64,000 nt of DNA, from contig JAJDBV010000024.1 of assembly GCA_029261165.1 (NCBI GenBank), positions 24,280-88,279 on the forward strand, given 5' to 3'. Position 1 is the stretch's first letter; every line of letters begins with the position of its first letter. Origin of the DNA: Nitrospirota bacterium. Lineage in GTDB: Bacteria > Nitrospirota > Nitrospiria > SBBL01 > JAADHI01. Positions 30,425-40,400 of this stretch are shown here, piece after piece. The translations under genes were made by a program, and so were the position numbers. A model generated the notes under the pieces. The model made no database searches. It saw only the letters and a program-made list of their open reading frames with translations, and was not told where the DNA came from.

Positions 30425-32650
30425 TTATACAGGGAATTCAATGGTGAATGTTGTCCCTTTTGGATGATGTGGTGCGACGCGAATTTGACCATTATGATCA
30501 GTTACGATGCGATTCACAATGGCCAATCCGAGCCCAGTCCCTGTTTTTTTTCTGGAGAAATACGGAAGGAACAGCTTTTCAAGATCGCCCGGGGGAATTC
30601 CAACGCCTTCATCAGAAACCTCGATCCGGACTTTTTGTTGCGCCAAATCATTTGTCGTCGAAATATAGACGTCCCCCTTCCCCTCCATGGCTTCAACCGC
30701 GTTCTCAAATAGATTCAGAAATACACGCTTGATCTGGTCTCGGTCCAAATTAAGCAGTGGGATGTTTTCATCAAACTGAGCAGTGATGACGACGTCTTTT
30801 TGACTGGTCTGATAAAGGAGAATCACCTCTTGTAAGATTGGGTTGATCGTCTGCGAAGTGCGATGCGGAGGGGGAAGCCTGGCAAACTCTGAAAACTCAT
30901 CAACCAAACGTTTCAAGCCGTGAACCTCGTTAATCACGATCCGGGTCGATTCGTCGAATATCTTATCGAAATCAGCAGACCGTTGGAAATATTTTTTCCT
31001 CAGACGTTCGGTGGACAGTTGAATCGGGGTGAGTGGATTTTTGATCTCATGCGCAATACGACGGGCCACTTCCTGCCAGGTTGCCACTTTTTGGGCACGA
31101 ATAAGTTCTGTTAAGTCGTCAAAAACGATTACAAACCCCAGAAACCTTTGATCCGCTCCCTGTAAAACCGAAAGTGTGATGCGTAGTGTCAATAACTTGT
31201 GCCGAACCTCGACAATGATCTCTTCCTCCAAAGACTTTTCTCCTTCGGCTTGCATCTGCTGAAAAAGGTCAGTAATTCCCACCATTTTTCGGGATAGAAA
31301 AAAATCAATAAAGTCTTTCTGAATCGCTTTGTCAGGATGTACATTGAAAATCTTGCTCGCTGATGGATTAAAAGTCGCGATCATTCCCTTCTCATCGACC
31401 GAGATGACTCCCGCCCCGATATTTTGCAGGACGCCCTCCATATAGGCCCGCCGACCCTCAGATTCCCGGTTCGACTCCAGGAGAAATCGATTCACCTCTT
31501 TTATCTTCTCCTGTCCCTGTTTCAAGTCACCGGTCATCTTGTTAAAAGAATCAACCAGAACACCCAGCTCATCTGTTGCGCGGACGTCGAGTTGGAAGTT
31601 TAAATCACCATCTGCGACGGCCTGTGTCCCCTCGGCAAGACGTTGTATTGGAACCGTGATGGTTCTAGAAAAATAGATGCCAAACCAAACTGCCGAAAAG
31701 ATGATCAAAAGGACGATGATCAGGAAAGAAAGGATATAGCTCCCTTTAATCGGATTTTTAAATGCCTTGAGCTGTTTGTATTCTTCGACCGATTTCTTGA
31801 TCCCCTCCATCCTCTGAACGACCTCAAAAGGGATTAGATGGTCGACGACAAGAAGTGCAATAAACCGATTTTTTGAATGTAAAGGAATCACGCCACGGAT
31901 AAGATCTCCTTCTGGAGTGGATTGAATAGAAAGGGGGAGCGATTCTTTCTCTCCACCTATAACGGTTTTAATAGATTCAAGGACTTTTTCAAGGAAATCG
32001 GGAGACGGCGAACTGGCCTCGTATCTCTCATCAGAAGCTCTGGCTATTTGACGGAGGTCTGACGAAAAAAGATGGATGGACTGAATGCCTTGTTCTTCTC
32101 GGCGTCTTTCTAGAAACCTGGACAGTCTGTTTCGAGGCCCGTTAATCATGCTCCGTTCCATGAGGGAGAGTCCAATTTCATTTGAAGCACGCACAACATG
32201 CTGGCGGTTCTGTTCATAATAGTCCTGGGCAACGCCCAGGGATTGATCTAGTGATTTCTCCACTTGGATAGAAAACCAGTTTTCAATGCTGCTCGTCAAA
32301 AGGCCGCTGGCAACGATAAACAAAAGAATCGAAGGGATCAACGAAAGACCAAGAAATGCGCCAACAAGTTTGCTCTTAAACCTTGATTTTCCCGGTTCAC
32401 GCTTTCTTTCAAAGTACACCTTAATCAGATTTCGGGAGAGGAGAAGAACCAGAACGATGGTTAAAGTGATATTGACATTAACCAGTGTTAGCACGAGGAT
32501 ATTTGTTGAAAATTGAGAAGGGTGCTCGATACCACGAAAGAGAAAAAATGTGAGAGATGCCGATAGGCTCAGGAAGAGCGCGGTAATCCAGACAGGCCGG
32601 AAGATACTCTTCTTTTTAGAAGTTTCAAGTTTTTCTGTGGACTGACTCAC
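30425..32650 (-). CDS. ntrY: Sensor histidine kinase, NtrY type
   Basis: Membrane kinase partner of NtrX. From GTG 32650 the protein has 741 residues: three or four N-terminal membrane helices (within about 10-110), a long extracytoplasmic or linker region, another helix near 305-325, a HAMP domain (FSRTITVPIQRLAEGTQ), a PAS domain (about 425-535), the H-box HEIKNPLTPIQLSTERL and the ATPase motifs NLFENAVEAM, DEGVGIP and GTGLGLAIV. The frame continues to 32716, but that would overlap the preceding gene; GTG 32650 has a GGGG box 8 nt upstream. The stimulus is unknown; nitrogen control is the classic assignment but not proven for this context. Confidence 0.9.
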   Translation of the reverse strand: MSQSTEKLETSKKKSIFRPVWITALFLSLSASLTFFLFRGIEHPSQFSTNILVLTLVNVNITLTIVLVLLLSRNLIKVYFERKREPGKSRFKSKLVGAFLGLSLIPSILLFIVASGLLTSSIENWFSIQVEKSLDQSLGVAQDYYEQNRQHVVRASNEIGLSLMERSMINGPRNRLSRFLERRREEQGIQSIHLFSSDLRQIARASDERYEASSPSPDFLEKVLESIKTVIGGEKESLPLSIQSTPEGDLIRGVIPLHSKNRFIALLVVDHLIPFEVVQRMEGIKKSVEEYKQLKAFKNPIKGSYILSFLIIVLLIIFSAVWFGIYFSRTITVPIQRLAEGTQAVADGDLNFQLDVRATDELGVLVDSFNKMTGDLKQGQEKIKEVNRFLLESNRESEGRRAYMEGVLQNIGAGVISVDEKGMIATFNPSASKIFNVHPDKAIQKDFIDFFLSRKMVGITDLFQQMQAEGEKSLEEEIIVEVRHKLLTLRITLSVLQGADQRFLGFVIVFDDLTELIRAQKVATWQEVARRIAHEIKNPLTPIQLSTERLRKKYFQRSADFDKIFDESTRIVINEVHGLKRLVDEFSEFARLPPPHRTSQTINPILQEVILLYQTSQKDVVITAQFDENIPLLNLDRDQIKRVFLNLFENAVEAMEGKGDVYISTTNDLAQQKVRIEVSDEGVGIPPGDLEKLFLPYFSRKKTGTGLGLAIVNRIVTDHNGQIRVAPHHPKGTTFTIEFPV

Positions 32651-32673
32651 CGACCAAACCCCATGTAAACTTG

Positions 32674-33258
32674 CTATTGTCTGCTTTGAAAAGAGATGAT
32701 GGTTGAGTCCGCCCAAGGCGTGTCAATTTCCAAAAAGGGAATGAAAAAGAGAAAGTAATCGAGATAAAAGGGGAGCTTGGCCGCCTTCATCTGGGCTTTG
32801 ACACTGACAAAGTAGCGGTCAGCCGATTTCATGACATTGGCCCGACCCAGCTTCACACGATCAAGATGTGAAACTACCTGTTTCATTGCATCAAAATCGT
32901 CAAAAATATTCTCGACAATTTTTTCGCCATCCCTGAGAATGACCCTGTATTTTTTCTTGAGGGTGTCATATTTTACCGTATAGAGAATATTTCTGGAAAG
33001 AACTTCTTCATCAAAGATCCAATTTTTTTCTCTTCGCTTTATCAGAATATAATAGTGAAACTCCTTCTGAATACCATTTTGAATCTCACGAACAATCTTT
33101 GGGCGAAAACCATGAGACAACTTTGCAGAAACAATGATCTCCTCATGGACCACCTCGACTTTTACATTTTCAATCCGCTCGGCTCCATCTGCCATGGCCT
33201 CAGATGCGGTCATCAGGAAGGCAAGGATCATTACCAGAAAAATAATATAGGATTTCAT
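32674..33258 (-). CDS. Secreted DUF4390 protein
   Basis: 194 residues with a signal peptide (KSYIIFLVMILAFLMTASEAMA) when started at ATG 33258; the frame extends to 33330 but would overlap the upstream gene. The body fits DUF4390: VKVEVVHEEIIVSAKL, then a strand-rich part and the ending FLFFIPFLEIDTPWADST. DUF4390 genes are commonly found just upstream of ntrY-like kinases, as here. Function is unknown; an envelope location is inferred from the signal peptide. Confidence 0.85.
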   Translation of the reverse strand: MKSYIIFLVMILAFLMTASEAMADGAERIENVKVEVVHEEIIVSAKLSHGFRPKIVREIQNGIQKEFHYYILIKRREKNWIFDEEVLSRNILYTVKYDTLKKKYRVILRDGEKIVENIFDDFDAMKQVVSHLDRVKLGRANVMKSADRYFVSVKAQMKAAKLPFYLDYFLFFIPFLEIDTPWADSTIISFQSRQ

Positions 33259-33280
33259 GAAGGTCTTATTCTGATTTCGA

Positions 33281-34666
33281 TTACTTGTCACGGAAAACGT
33301 CTTTCCACAGTTCTGTTTGAAAATCGCCATAAGAGATCAGGAAGGTCTGATCAAAAGCCTCTGGAAAAGGCGTACCAGATGACAATTCTTCTAAAAGGTG
33401 TTTTATTTTAAAGAACCCGTACTGCCGGATCAAGTAAGCCGTTGCAGTCTCACTCTCCGCATAGGCGATGTCGGCAGTTGTCTCATCGAATGACATAAAA
33501 GAACCATGCAACTTTTCCAAAGAGATCACTGATTGTTGGGCACGCTTCCATCGGCCGGCCACCCTTGGTTCTCCTTGGTTTATGCCATCTTCAAAAAACA
33601 TGGCCAAGCCTTCGTTTAACCAGGTGGGAACCTTTCCGCGTGAAAGTTGATAAACAAGGGCATGTGTATATTCATGGTAGATCAACTTTCTTAATATTTC
33701 TGTATCCTGGAGCTTTCCCCCGACCGGAAGATGGATTTTCCCATCAAAAAGTGCTTTTGTCCAAGTGGGGCTTTTCGTTACATCCCGAAACTGTTGGTCG
33801 GTATAAAGAACTGTAAAGATCGTCCTCTGGGGATAATATGATATCGTTTCCCCAATTTCTTGGTAAGCATTCTCCAAAGATTGTAGCACTGGCCTGATCC
33901 ACGATCGATCTTCCTGTCCTTCAAACAACAAAGTGAAGTGGCTCGTCCCCTCTCGCTGAAAACCAGAAAAAAGGCGATGTTCCCGCTTCAGCTTTTTCAG
34001 GTTCCCGGAGAGGATATGGTCTCCTGGTTCAATCTGAACTGCATTTTCCCAGGCATGAATCGCCTTCTCATATTCATTCTGGTCGTAATAGATCTCACCT
34101 CCGATCTTGTATAGGGCCGCGTCCATCGGATTGAGTTGAAGGCCGACCCCGACAATTTTAACCGCCTCAAATCCTCGTTCGAGCCGGTGCATTGCAAGTG
34201 CTTTTCCAATATAGTGGGCGGACTCTTCCGGGACAACCGCTATCGCCTTATCGAACTTAAGGATCGCCTCTGGATATCGGCTGGACCGAATTTCTGCCCA
34301 TCCAAGCTGTGCGTAGGTCTGTGCAATATTTTTCTTGAGGACCTTATTCTCCGGCCGCTGCTTCAATGCCTTTTGAAAGAGGGTAAGCGCCTCCTGGTAG
34401 TTTTCACGATTAAATGCCGTCAGGCCATCACGATTGATCAAGGCCCAGTCGGGAAGATCCTCTGAAGCAATATCAATGACCGGCGAAGGGACATTGGAGG
34501 AAGAAAGGGAAAACAGTCCGTTCCCGACCAACGTAGTCGTTTTCTTCTGAGGTGAAGGCGCAAAGAGCCCCCTACTACCTTCTTCCTTCTTGAGATAGAA
34601 GAACAGGATAATGACCATTCCAAGGATGAAGATGTAAATGGGACGGATCCGGGGTGTGTTTGGCAT
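33281..34666 (-). CDS. TPR protein with peptidase-MA-like metallopeptidase domain
   Basis: 461 residues. One N-terminal membrane helix (IYIFILGMVIILFFYL) anchors it with the rest probably periplasmic. TPR repeats cover about 75-220 (LTAFNRENYQEALTLFQKAL; EIYYDQNEYEKAIHAWENAV). The C-terminal domain has the gluzincin zinc motif HEYTH in IYHEYTHALVYQLS followed by WLNEGLAMFFE with the third ligand Glu, typical of the peptidase-MA group. The catalytic residues look intact, so it is probably an active metalloprotease or a close relative. It lies beside the TamA/TamB-like pair, hinting at an envelope role. Confidence 0.85.
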   Translation of the reverse strand: MPNTPRIRPIYIFILGMVIILFFYLKKEEGSRGLFAPSPQKKTTTLVGNGLFSLSSSNVPSPVIDIASEDLPDWALINRDGLTAFNRENYQEALTLFQKALKQRPENKVLKKNIAQTYAQLGWAEIRSSRYPEAILKFDKAIAVVPEESAHYIGKALAMHRLERGFEAVKIVGVGLQLNPMDAALYKIGGEIYYDQNEYEKAIHAWENAVQIEPGDHILSGNLKKLKREHRLFSGFQREGTSHFTLLFEGQEDRSWIRPVLQSLENAYQEIGETISYYPQRTIFTVLYTDQQFRDVTKSPTWTKALFDGKIHLPVGGKLQDTEILRKLIYHEYTHALVYQLSRGKVPTWLNEGLAMFFEDGINQGEPRVAGRWKRAQQSVISLEKLHGSFMSFDETTADIAYAESETATAYLIRQYGFFKIKHLLEELSSGTPFPEAFDQTFLISYGDFQTELWKDVFRDK

Positions 34667-34698
34667 TTTCCTCTCTGTTGATAGATCACTTCTTTTAA

Positions 34699-37440
34699 TT
34701 AGAATGCATGCCCCAATGTGAAATGAAAAACCCAGGGCCCTTCAGTTCCTTCTCGATCCAATTTATATCCCAAGTCAAATCTCAAGGGACCTATAGGAGT
34801 ATTATACCGTAATCCGATTCCAGTGCTTGATTTTACTTGAGAAACCGAGACATCCTGAAGGTTTCTCCAAACGTTTCCATGATCAAAGAAGAAGACGAGA
34901 CCAAATGATTTTGGGAGAAATATCCGAAGCTCTTCATTGACAACAAACATGGCGTTGCCTCCGGTCGGTTCGCCGTTAATAATCGTGACATTCTGTATTC
35001 CAAGTTCATCTTCATCATAACCTCGTACCGTGCTTCTCCCCCCGACAAAGAAACGTTCTGACAAGGGAATAATGGCTGTCCCCCCAAGTCGTCTTGCCAC
35101 CCCGGCCCGTGCGGAAAATGCAAAGACCATCCTTGTTCCCAGGGGAAAGTACCATCGACTTTGAAGCGTCGCCTTTACCAGTTCAACCTCTGAGCCAAGA
35201 AAGGTTTCCGCATTCCTTAGAGTAATTCCATTCACAGAACCGGTCCGCGGGTTAAATGGATCATCACGTGAATCGCGAAGAAGTGACGTATTTACTGTGG
35301 CGATTACAAATCTCCCGATGTCTTCCGGGCTCAAAGTGGTTGTCGGTGCCACATTACTCGTTTGTCTCAATTCATATTCATAGAGTATTGAGCCCCTAAC
35401 GCGGTCCGTAAACGATTTATCAAGTCCAAGTGCACCGCTAAACCTTTCAAGATCAAAAGAAACTTCCTCCAAATCTTCATAGGTGGAAACAAGCCTTGCA
35501 TCTATCCTCTTGCCCAGGAACCAAGGTTCTATGTAATTAAGTTGATATCTCTCTTCGACCTGACTCCCTTCGGCTCGAACACTCACCCTGCGACTTGTTC
35601 CCCAAAGATTACGGTGTGAAACCTCTACGAAGCCACGAAACCGTTCTCTATTTCCAAAACCAACTCCGAAATCCAAAGCAACGCTCGGTCTTTCCTCAAC
35701 AGTGAGCTGAACATCCTGTATGGTCAGATCACTCTCTAATTGGATGGGATCAAAATGTAATACAGAAAAAAGGCCGATCTTGGAAAGCCGTTTCTGACTC
35801 TCCCGGATCTTTTCAGGATTATACGGATCGCCCTTCCCGATTGTTATCTCTCGGAGAAGGACATGATCTCTGGTCCGGAGATTCCCTTTCAGGCGAATTT
35901 GACCCAGTCGGACCAATTGCCCTTCAGTGACATGATACTTTACCTTCACGGTGTTTCGGTCAAGGGAAAAATCGATGGCCGGTGCAATATCAGCATAGAG
36001 ATAACCCTTCCGAGAATAAGCAGAAAGAAGCGTCTGTTTTATTTCTTCCACAACAGTTTCATTGTAGGACCTTTGAGAATTATCCCCAAGGACGCTGAGA
36101 AGCTCAATCCTGGAGAGCGCCATATTTCCTACGATTTCAATATTTTCAATCCGTGTACGTATCCCCTCATCGATATTAAAAACAACGATTAACGATCTCC
36201 GAAGAGAATCAAATTCTCCTTTCCCTCTGACCTGGACATCCTGAAAACCATTTTCCTTATAAAAATCTGACAAAAGGACAGCATCCTTTTCAAGAACTGC
36301 TTTGGTAAAAAGCTGCTTTTTAAGAAGGCTCTCTTCACGGAGTTGAATGAGTTCTTGAAGACGTTTTTGCGGAAAAGAATAATTACCGACAAATCGAACT
36401 TCCCGGATTTTTGCCCGAAATCCGCTTTTTATTTTGAAATGGACTTCTAACCTGTTTTCCTTTGGAAAACGTCTGGAGACAGACTTCACTTCAGCATATG
36501 GGTATCCCTTCCGCTTGTAGAATCCTTCGATCTGACGCGCACTCTCCTCCAAGACATCCTCTTCATCGCTATGTTCTTCCTTGATGAGTACGTGTGATTC
36601 GAGATGCCTCCGTGAGAAGAGATCTTTTCCCTCAAAAAAGATTTCAATCTTATTGGATGACTTCACTGATAAGCGTATGTCGACCTCATTTGTCTCAGCA
36701 ACATAGGTCACCACTGCCGGACCCACCGTTGCCTTCAGATAACCTTCTGATTCATAGAATGCTTTCAGTCGATCGATATCTTCCTCAAAAATATGGTGCC
36801 GATATAATTCACCCTTATGAGAAAACATCCTGAGCGCTAAGACCCAATCAGAAAAAGACTTTTCTCCTTGAAGTTTGAGAGACCGAATACGCACAGGCAT
36901 CCCTTCATCAATTCTGAGGAAGGCCTTTATTTTACTCCTGTCTTCAGACTCTGATTCCAAATGTGAGGAAAATTTGACTCTAAAGAATCCCTTCTTCTGA
37001 TAAAATGATGCAACTTCAGAGAGCAAATCACTCCAGCGGGCCTCTGTAAATGGGTTACCCGTCTGGAATGATAGCGCGTTGAGGATGTCTTTTTCTGAAA
37101 TGGAGTGATTTCCCGAAATATTGATAGAGGAAAGAAACTGTTTTTCGATCAAAATAAAGTGAAGTGCAACCTGGGCCTCTTTGGCCTGCTCGGCCTCGAC
37201 CAATATGTTTTTATAGAATCCTGTCTGGTAAAGACGGCTAATCGCACTCCGAATATGCCTGGTTTGAAATCGGTCTCCAGGATTCACCTGAATGATTTCC
37301 AGTAAATCCCTATCAGAAATATCGCCCGTCCGATCAAAGGTAACCGCACCAATAACACGCCCTTCCCATTCACCCGCAAGGAGTGGATCAGGACTCATGA
37401 TAAAGAACAATATGAAGATTAGCGAAACTCGAATCGAAAT
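34699..37440 (-). CDS. tamA: TamA/BamA-type outer-membrane protein (POTRA repeats plus Omp85 barrel), probable ATT start
   Basis: About 913 residues with several POTRA domains in the first 560 (QVNPGDRFQTRHIRSAISRLYQTG opens the first), then a 16-strand-type Omp85 barrel ending LGHAF with a C-terminal Phe. The adjacent tamB points to TamA rather than BamA. The start is peculiar: in this frame no ATG, GTG or TTG lies between a TGA at 37449 and TTG 37410, and TTG 37410 would cut the signal peptide. ATT 37440 gives a perfect signal peptide (SIRVSLIFILFFIMSPDPLLAG) and lies 9 nt after a GGGAGGTGAT box at 37446-37455. It overlaps tamB by 22 nt. Confidence 0.9.
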   Translation of the reverse strand: MSIRVSLIFILFFIMSPDPLLAGEWEGRVIGAVTFDRTGDISDRDLLEIIQVNPGDRFQTRHIRSAISRLYQTGFYKNILVEAEQAKEAQVALHFILIEKQFLSSINISGNHSISEKDILNALSFQTGNPFTEARWSDLLSEVASFYQKKGFFRVKFSSHLESESEDRSKIKAFLRIDEGMPVRIRSLKLQGEKSFSDWVLALRMFSHKGELYRHHIFEEDIDRLKAFYESEGYLKATVGPAVVTYVAETNEVDIRLSVKSSNKIEIFFEGKDLFSRRHLESHVLIKEEHSDEEDVLEESARQIEGFYKRKGYPYAEVKSVSRRFPKENRLEVHFKIKSGFRAKIREVRFVGNYSFPQKRLQELIQLREESLLKKQLFTKAVLEKDAVLLSDFYKENGFQDVQVRGKGEFDSLRRSLIVVFNIDEGIRTRIENIEIVGNMALSRIELLSVLGDNSQRSYNETVVEEIKQTLLSAYSRKGYLYADIAPAIDFSLDRNTVKVKYHVTEGQLVRLGQIRLKGNLRTRDHVLLREITIGKGDPYNPEKIRESQKRLSKIGLFSVLHFDPIQLESDLTIQDVQLTVEERPSVALDFGVGFGNRERFRGFVEVSHRNLWGTSRRVSVRAEGSQVEERYQLNYIEPWFLGKRIDARLVSTYEDLEEVSFDLERFSGALGLDKSFTDRVRGSILYEYELRQTSNVAPTTTLSPEDIGRFVIATVNTSLLRDSRDDPFNPRTGSVNGITLRNAETFLGSEVELVKATLQSRWYFPLGTRMVFAFSARAGVARRLGGTAIIPLSERFFVGGRSTVRGYDEDELGIQNVTIINGEPTGGNAMFVVNEELRIFLPKSFGLVFFFDHGNVWRNLQDVSVSQVKSSTGIGLRYNTPIGPLRFDLGYKLDREGTEGPWVFHFTLGHAF

Positions 37441-40400
37441 CGAATATCACCTCCCATCTGCCCTCTGTCATCCCTATTCCCGACCAGGGAGATATTCTTA
37501 TTGACCTCATACACCATTCGAATCAAATCCTCTTCAGAGGGGTCAAGTGTTGTAGAATAAACCACAATCAGGCGGTCTTCCAGGAGTCTCTTTTCCGCAG
37601 TAAATCGGGTGCCATTCGCGGATTTTACCCCATTGGATTCCCCTACCGTTGGGTTGACTTGAATCCGGTCAACCCCGGTGATCTTCTGTACAGGTTCTTC
37701 CAACAATTCTGAAACAATAAACGCGGTTGCTTCTCCTCCTGCTCCTCCTTCTACAATATCCGCGGTTGTCTTTCCTATTGTGAGTAGGGCCAGGATATCT
37801 GCCTCAGGGAGGGAAGGGGAGGATGCGAGGGTCAAGTTAATTTGGGATAAGGTTCCCCTTAACGTCAGCTCAACCTTGTAGGTCTGATCTGTCGCGTAAT
37901 TCCGGACATCTGTTTTTGCATTGATATCAAATGTTGGGTTAATTTCCTCCGGGTTTAAGAAATCGACTGAACCGGAAACGATCCTGAAATGATTTCTTCG
38001 TAAAAAGATCTTTCCTCTAGGAAAATCAATACGGCCAACCAGTAGAGGCTTCTCGTTAGAGCCTCTCAGGAAGAGATCAATCGACAAAGGAATCTTCGCA
38101 AGATTGTTGTTAATCCAGACCCCTTTTTTCCCGTAGAGATGAATGTTTAATTCAGTCCTTCCGGAGATCGGCGCATTACTCCAAAGAGCTTGCCCCTTAT
38201 TTCTATTCAATTTAGTGATGAATGACTTTATATCTGTCCTTTCTTCATAAACTGCTCGTTTCAGTTTCAACTCACCCTTGAGTGACTGGCCTTTCTCATT
38301 GCGTTGAAAGAAGAGATCCCCGTTCACTGTGGCAACCAGTTTTGGAAGGATTCTCATCCCCGCATCTTCCAGGGAGAGGAGGAATCCAAATGACTTTAGT
38401 GTCAATCCGGAGATGACGGCATTTCCAGTGCCATAAAACCGTCCCCCGCCGATTTTTCCTTCAAAGGTTTCGAGAACAAGATGATCCTGATTGAAAATGA
38501 CCTCTAGAGAATCGATAAGAATCGTTCTGGAAAATGTTTCGGTTCGAATCTTTCCATTTTTTAAGTGGAGTACTCCGTTGACATGGGGGTTTTTCCAATG
38601 GTCGGAAACACGGAGATTGAGGGTCGCCTTTCCAGTGCCCGAGAAAATCTCCTTTGTGAAAAACTTGATCAGGTTCAAGTCAGCTTCCCCCTCCATCAAA
38701 AGTTCCCAGTTCTTCAAAAGGGCCATGCTCCCGTTGAAGGACAGCGAGGTATTCTCTCCCTTGAACCGACTATCCTTTATCTGAAATTTCCCCATTTCGG
38801 AATGAATCATGATGACCCCATCGTTCTGAATGGTATAACCGCCGAAGTCTGCAATCATCTTTGAAAACGACCCCTGCAAACTCACATGCTCCAAATGGGA
38901 AAGTTCACCTTGTCCTTCCATGACTCCTGTGAGTTGAATCCCTACCTCTGAAATAAGACTGGTAAGATGGGCTCTAAAAAATGGGGCGAGTTGAAATGTG
39001 TCGAAGTCGCTCTTAAAGGAAAAAGGATATGCAGCCGTCAGGGCAACTTTTGCCGCCAGGGAAAAATTCTTATCGGGGAGTCTCCCTTCCAGTTTTATCT
39101 CTCGGTTATTCCAGTCAATCGCCAGCTTTCCTCTCGCTCCCGAGAATTCGCCATATTGAAGGTTTTTTATGTCGATATCCACATCCAATTGTGGTTCCTT
39201 AAAACGCCCCTTTCCTGAAACCTTCAACCCCACTTCTCCTTCAAGGAAGGGAATACGTTTTTGAAAAAATCCGGCTTTATGTATCTGTAGACGCCTCCCC
39301 CGTAAGGCGAGCCGATAGGTTCCACGGTACCCCACCTCTCCTTCACCGACAATACGGGCAAGTTTTTTCTCAAGGACAACATTCCGGAACTGGACCTCTT
39401 TTTCAGTCACAGTCAGCATCAGCTTTCCTCGATCAAAAGACTCACCGTAGAGTACTCCTTTTGACAATTCAAGGGGGCCCTGCACGTTCAATGCTTTGGG
39501 AGACCCCTGAATGATCAAATGGCCCGTTGCCTTCGTTTGAAGTGGGATCGGTTTTTTGAACACGGTTAGGACTTCCAGTGGATCGGCCGACCTCAAATCA
39601 ACCCGGAGATCAAATGAGGGAATCGGATAGTTTTTATAGCCAACTTCTCCCTCAAATTGATACTGGGGAATATCCCTTTTACTTCTTTTCTTCTTCCCTT
39701 TTTTGAGAGAAAGGCCTGCAGGCAAACCGCTTAAAGTCCCATTCTCTAAGGTCACTATTTTATTTGCATAAGAGAACTGAGAGGAAAGGGTTCCAAAAGC
39801 TTGGTCTCTTAGCGACCATTCTTCAAAAAGAATATCCCCGTTAAAAGTGGGCTGATAAAACTGCCCGCCCAAAACACCCGAGAGTTTCATTTTTCCCGTG
39901 AGCGGAATTCGAAGCAAGGTAGCAAGTACTTTCACTTCTTCGCTCCAAGCCTTTGCATCTACCGAAAATCCAGCCTCTTGATTCCATTCTCCATGAAAAC
40001 TTACCGTTGCATCAGGGAAGGAAGCCTTTCCCTGATGCAAGAGAAGCCGACCCGCAGACCAAAGCCATCGCATTTCTCCGCTATTAAAGAGGGATATGAG
40101 TACAGGGAACCGTTTCGCTTTTGCAGTCAGCGCGGGAGAAAAAAGAGGGAGCCGCACCGCATTGAGATGGCCTTCTGCCGTAAGGCTTTCTCTATCAAAG
40201 TGACTTCCCGACAAAACCACATCGCCATCAAGGAAGATCCCTTCCAATAAATGATCTCCCTTCACGTCATCGATTTGGATATTTTGGATCATCGGGTAAA
40301 GGGCAAGGCCTGTATACTTCAAATTGATTTGATACCCTTGTGATTCATCTTCTTTTCTCTCCGGGTTCGCCTCAAGAGGAAGACGTATCTGCCCGCTCCC

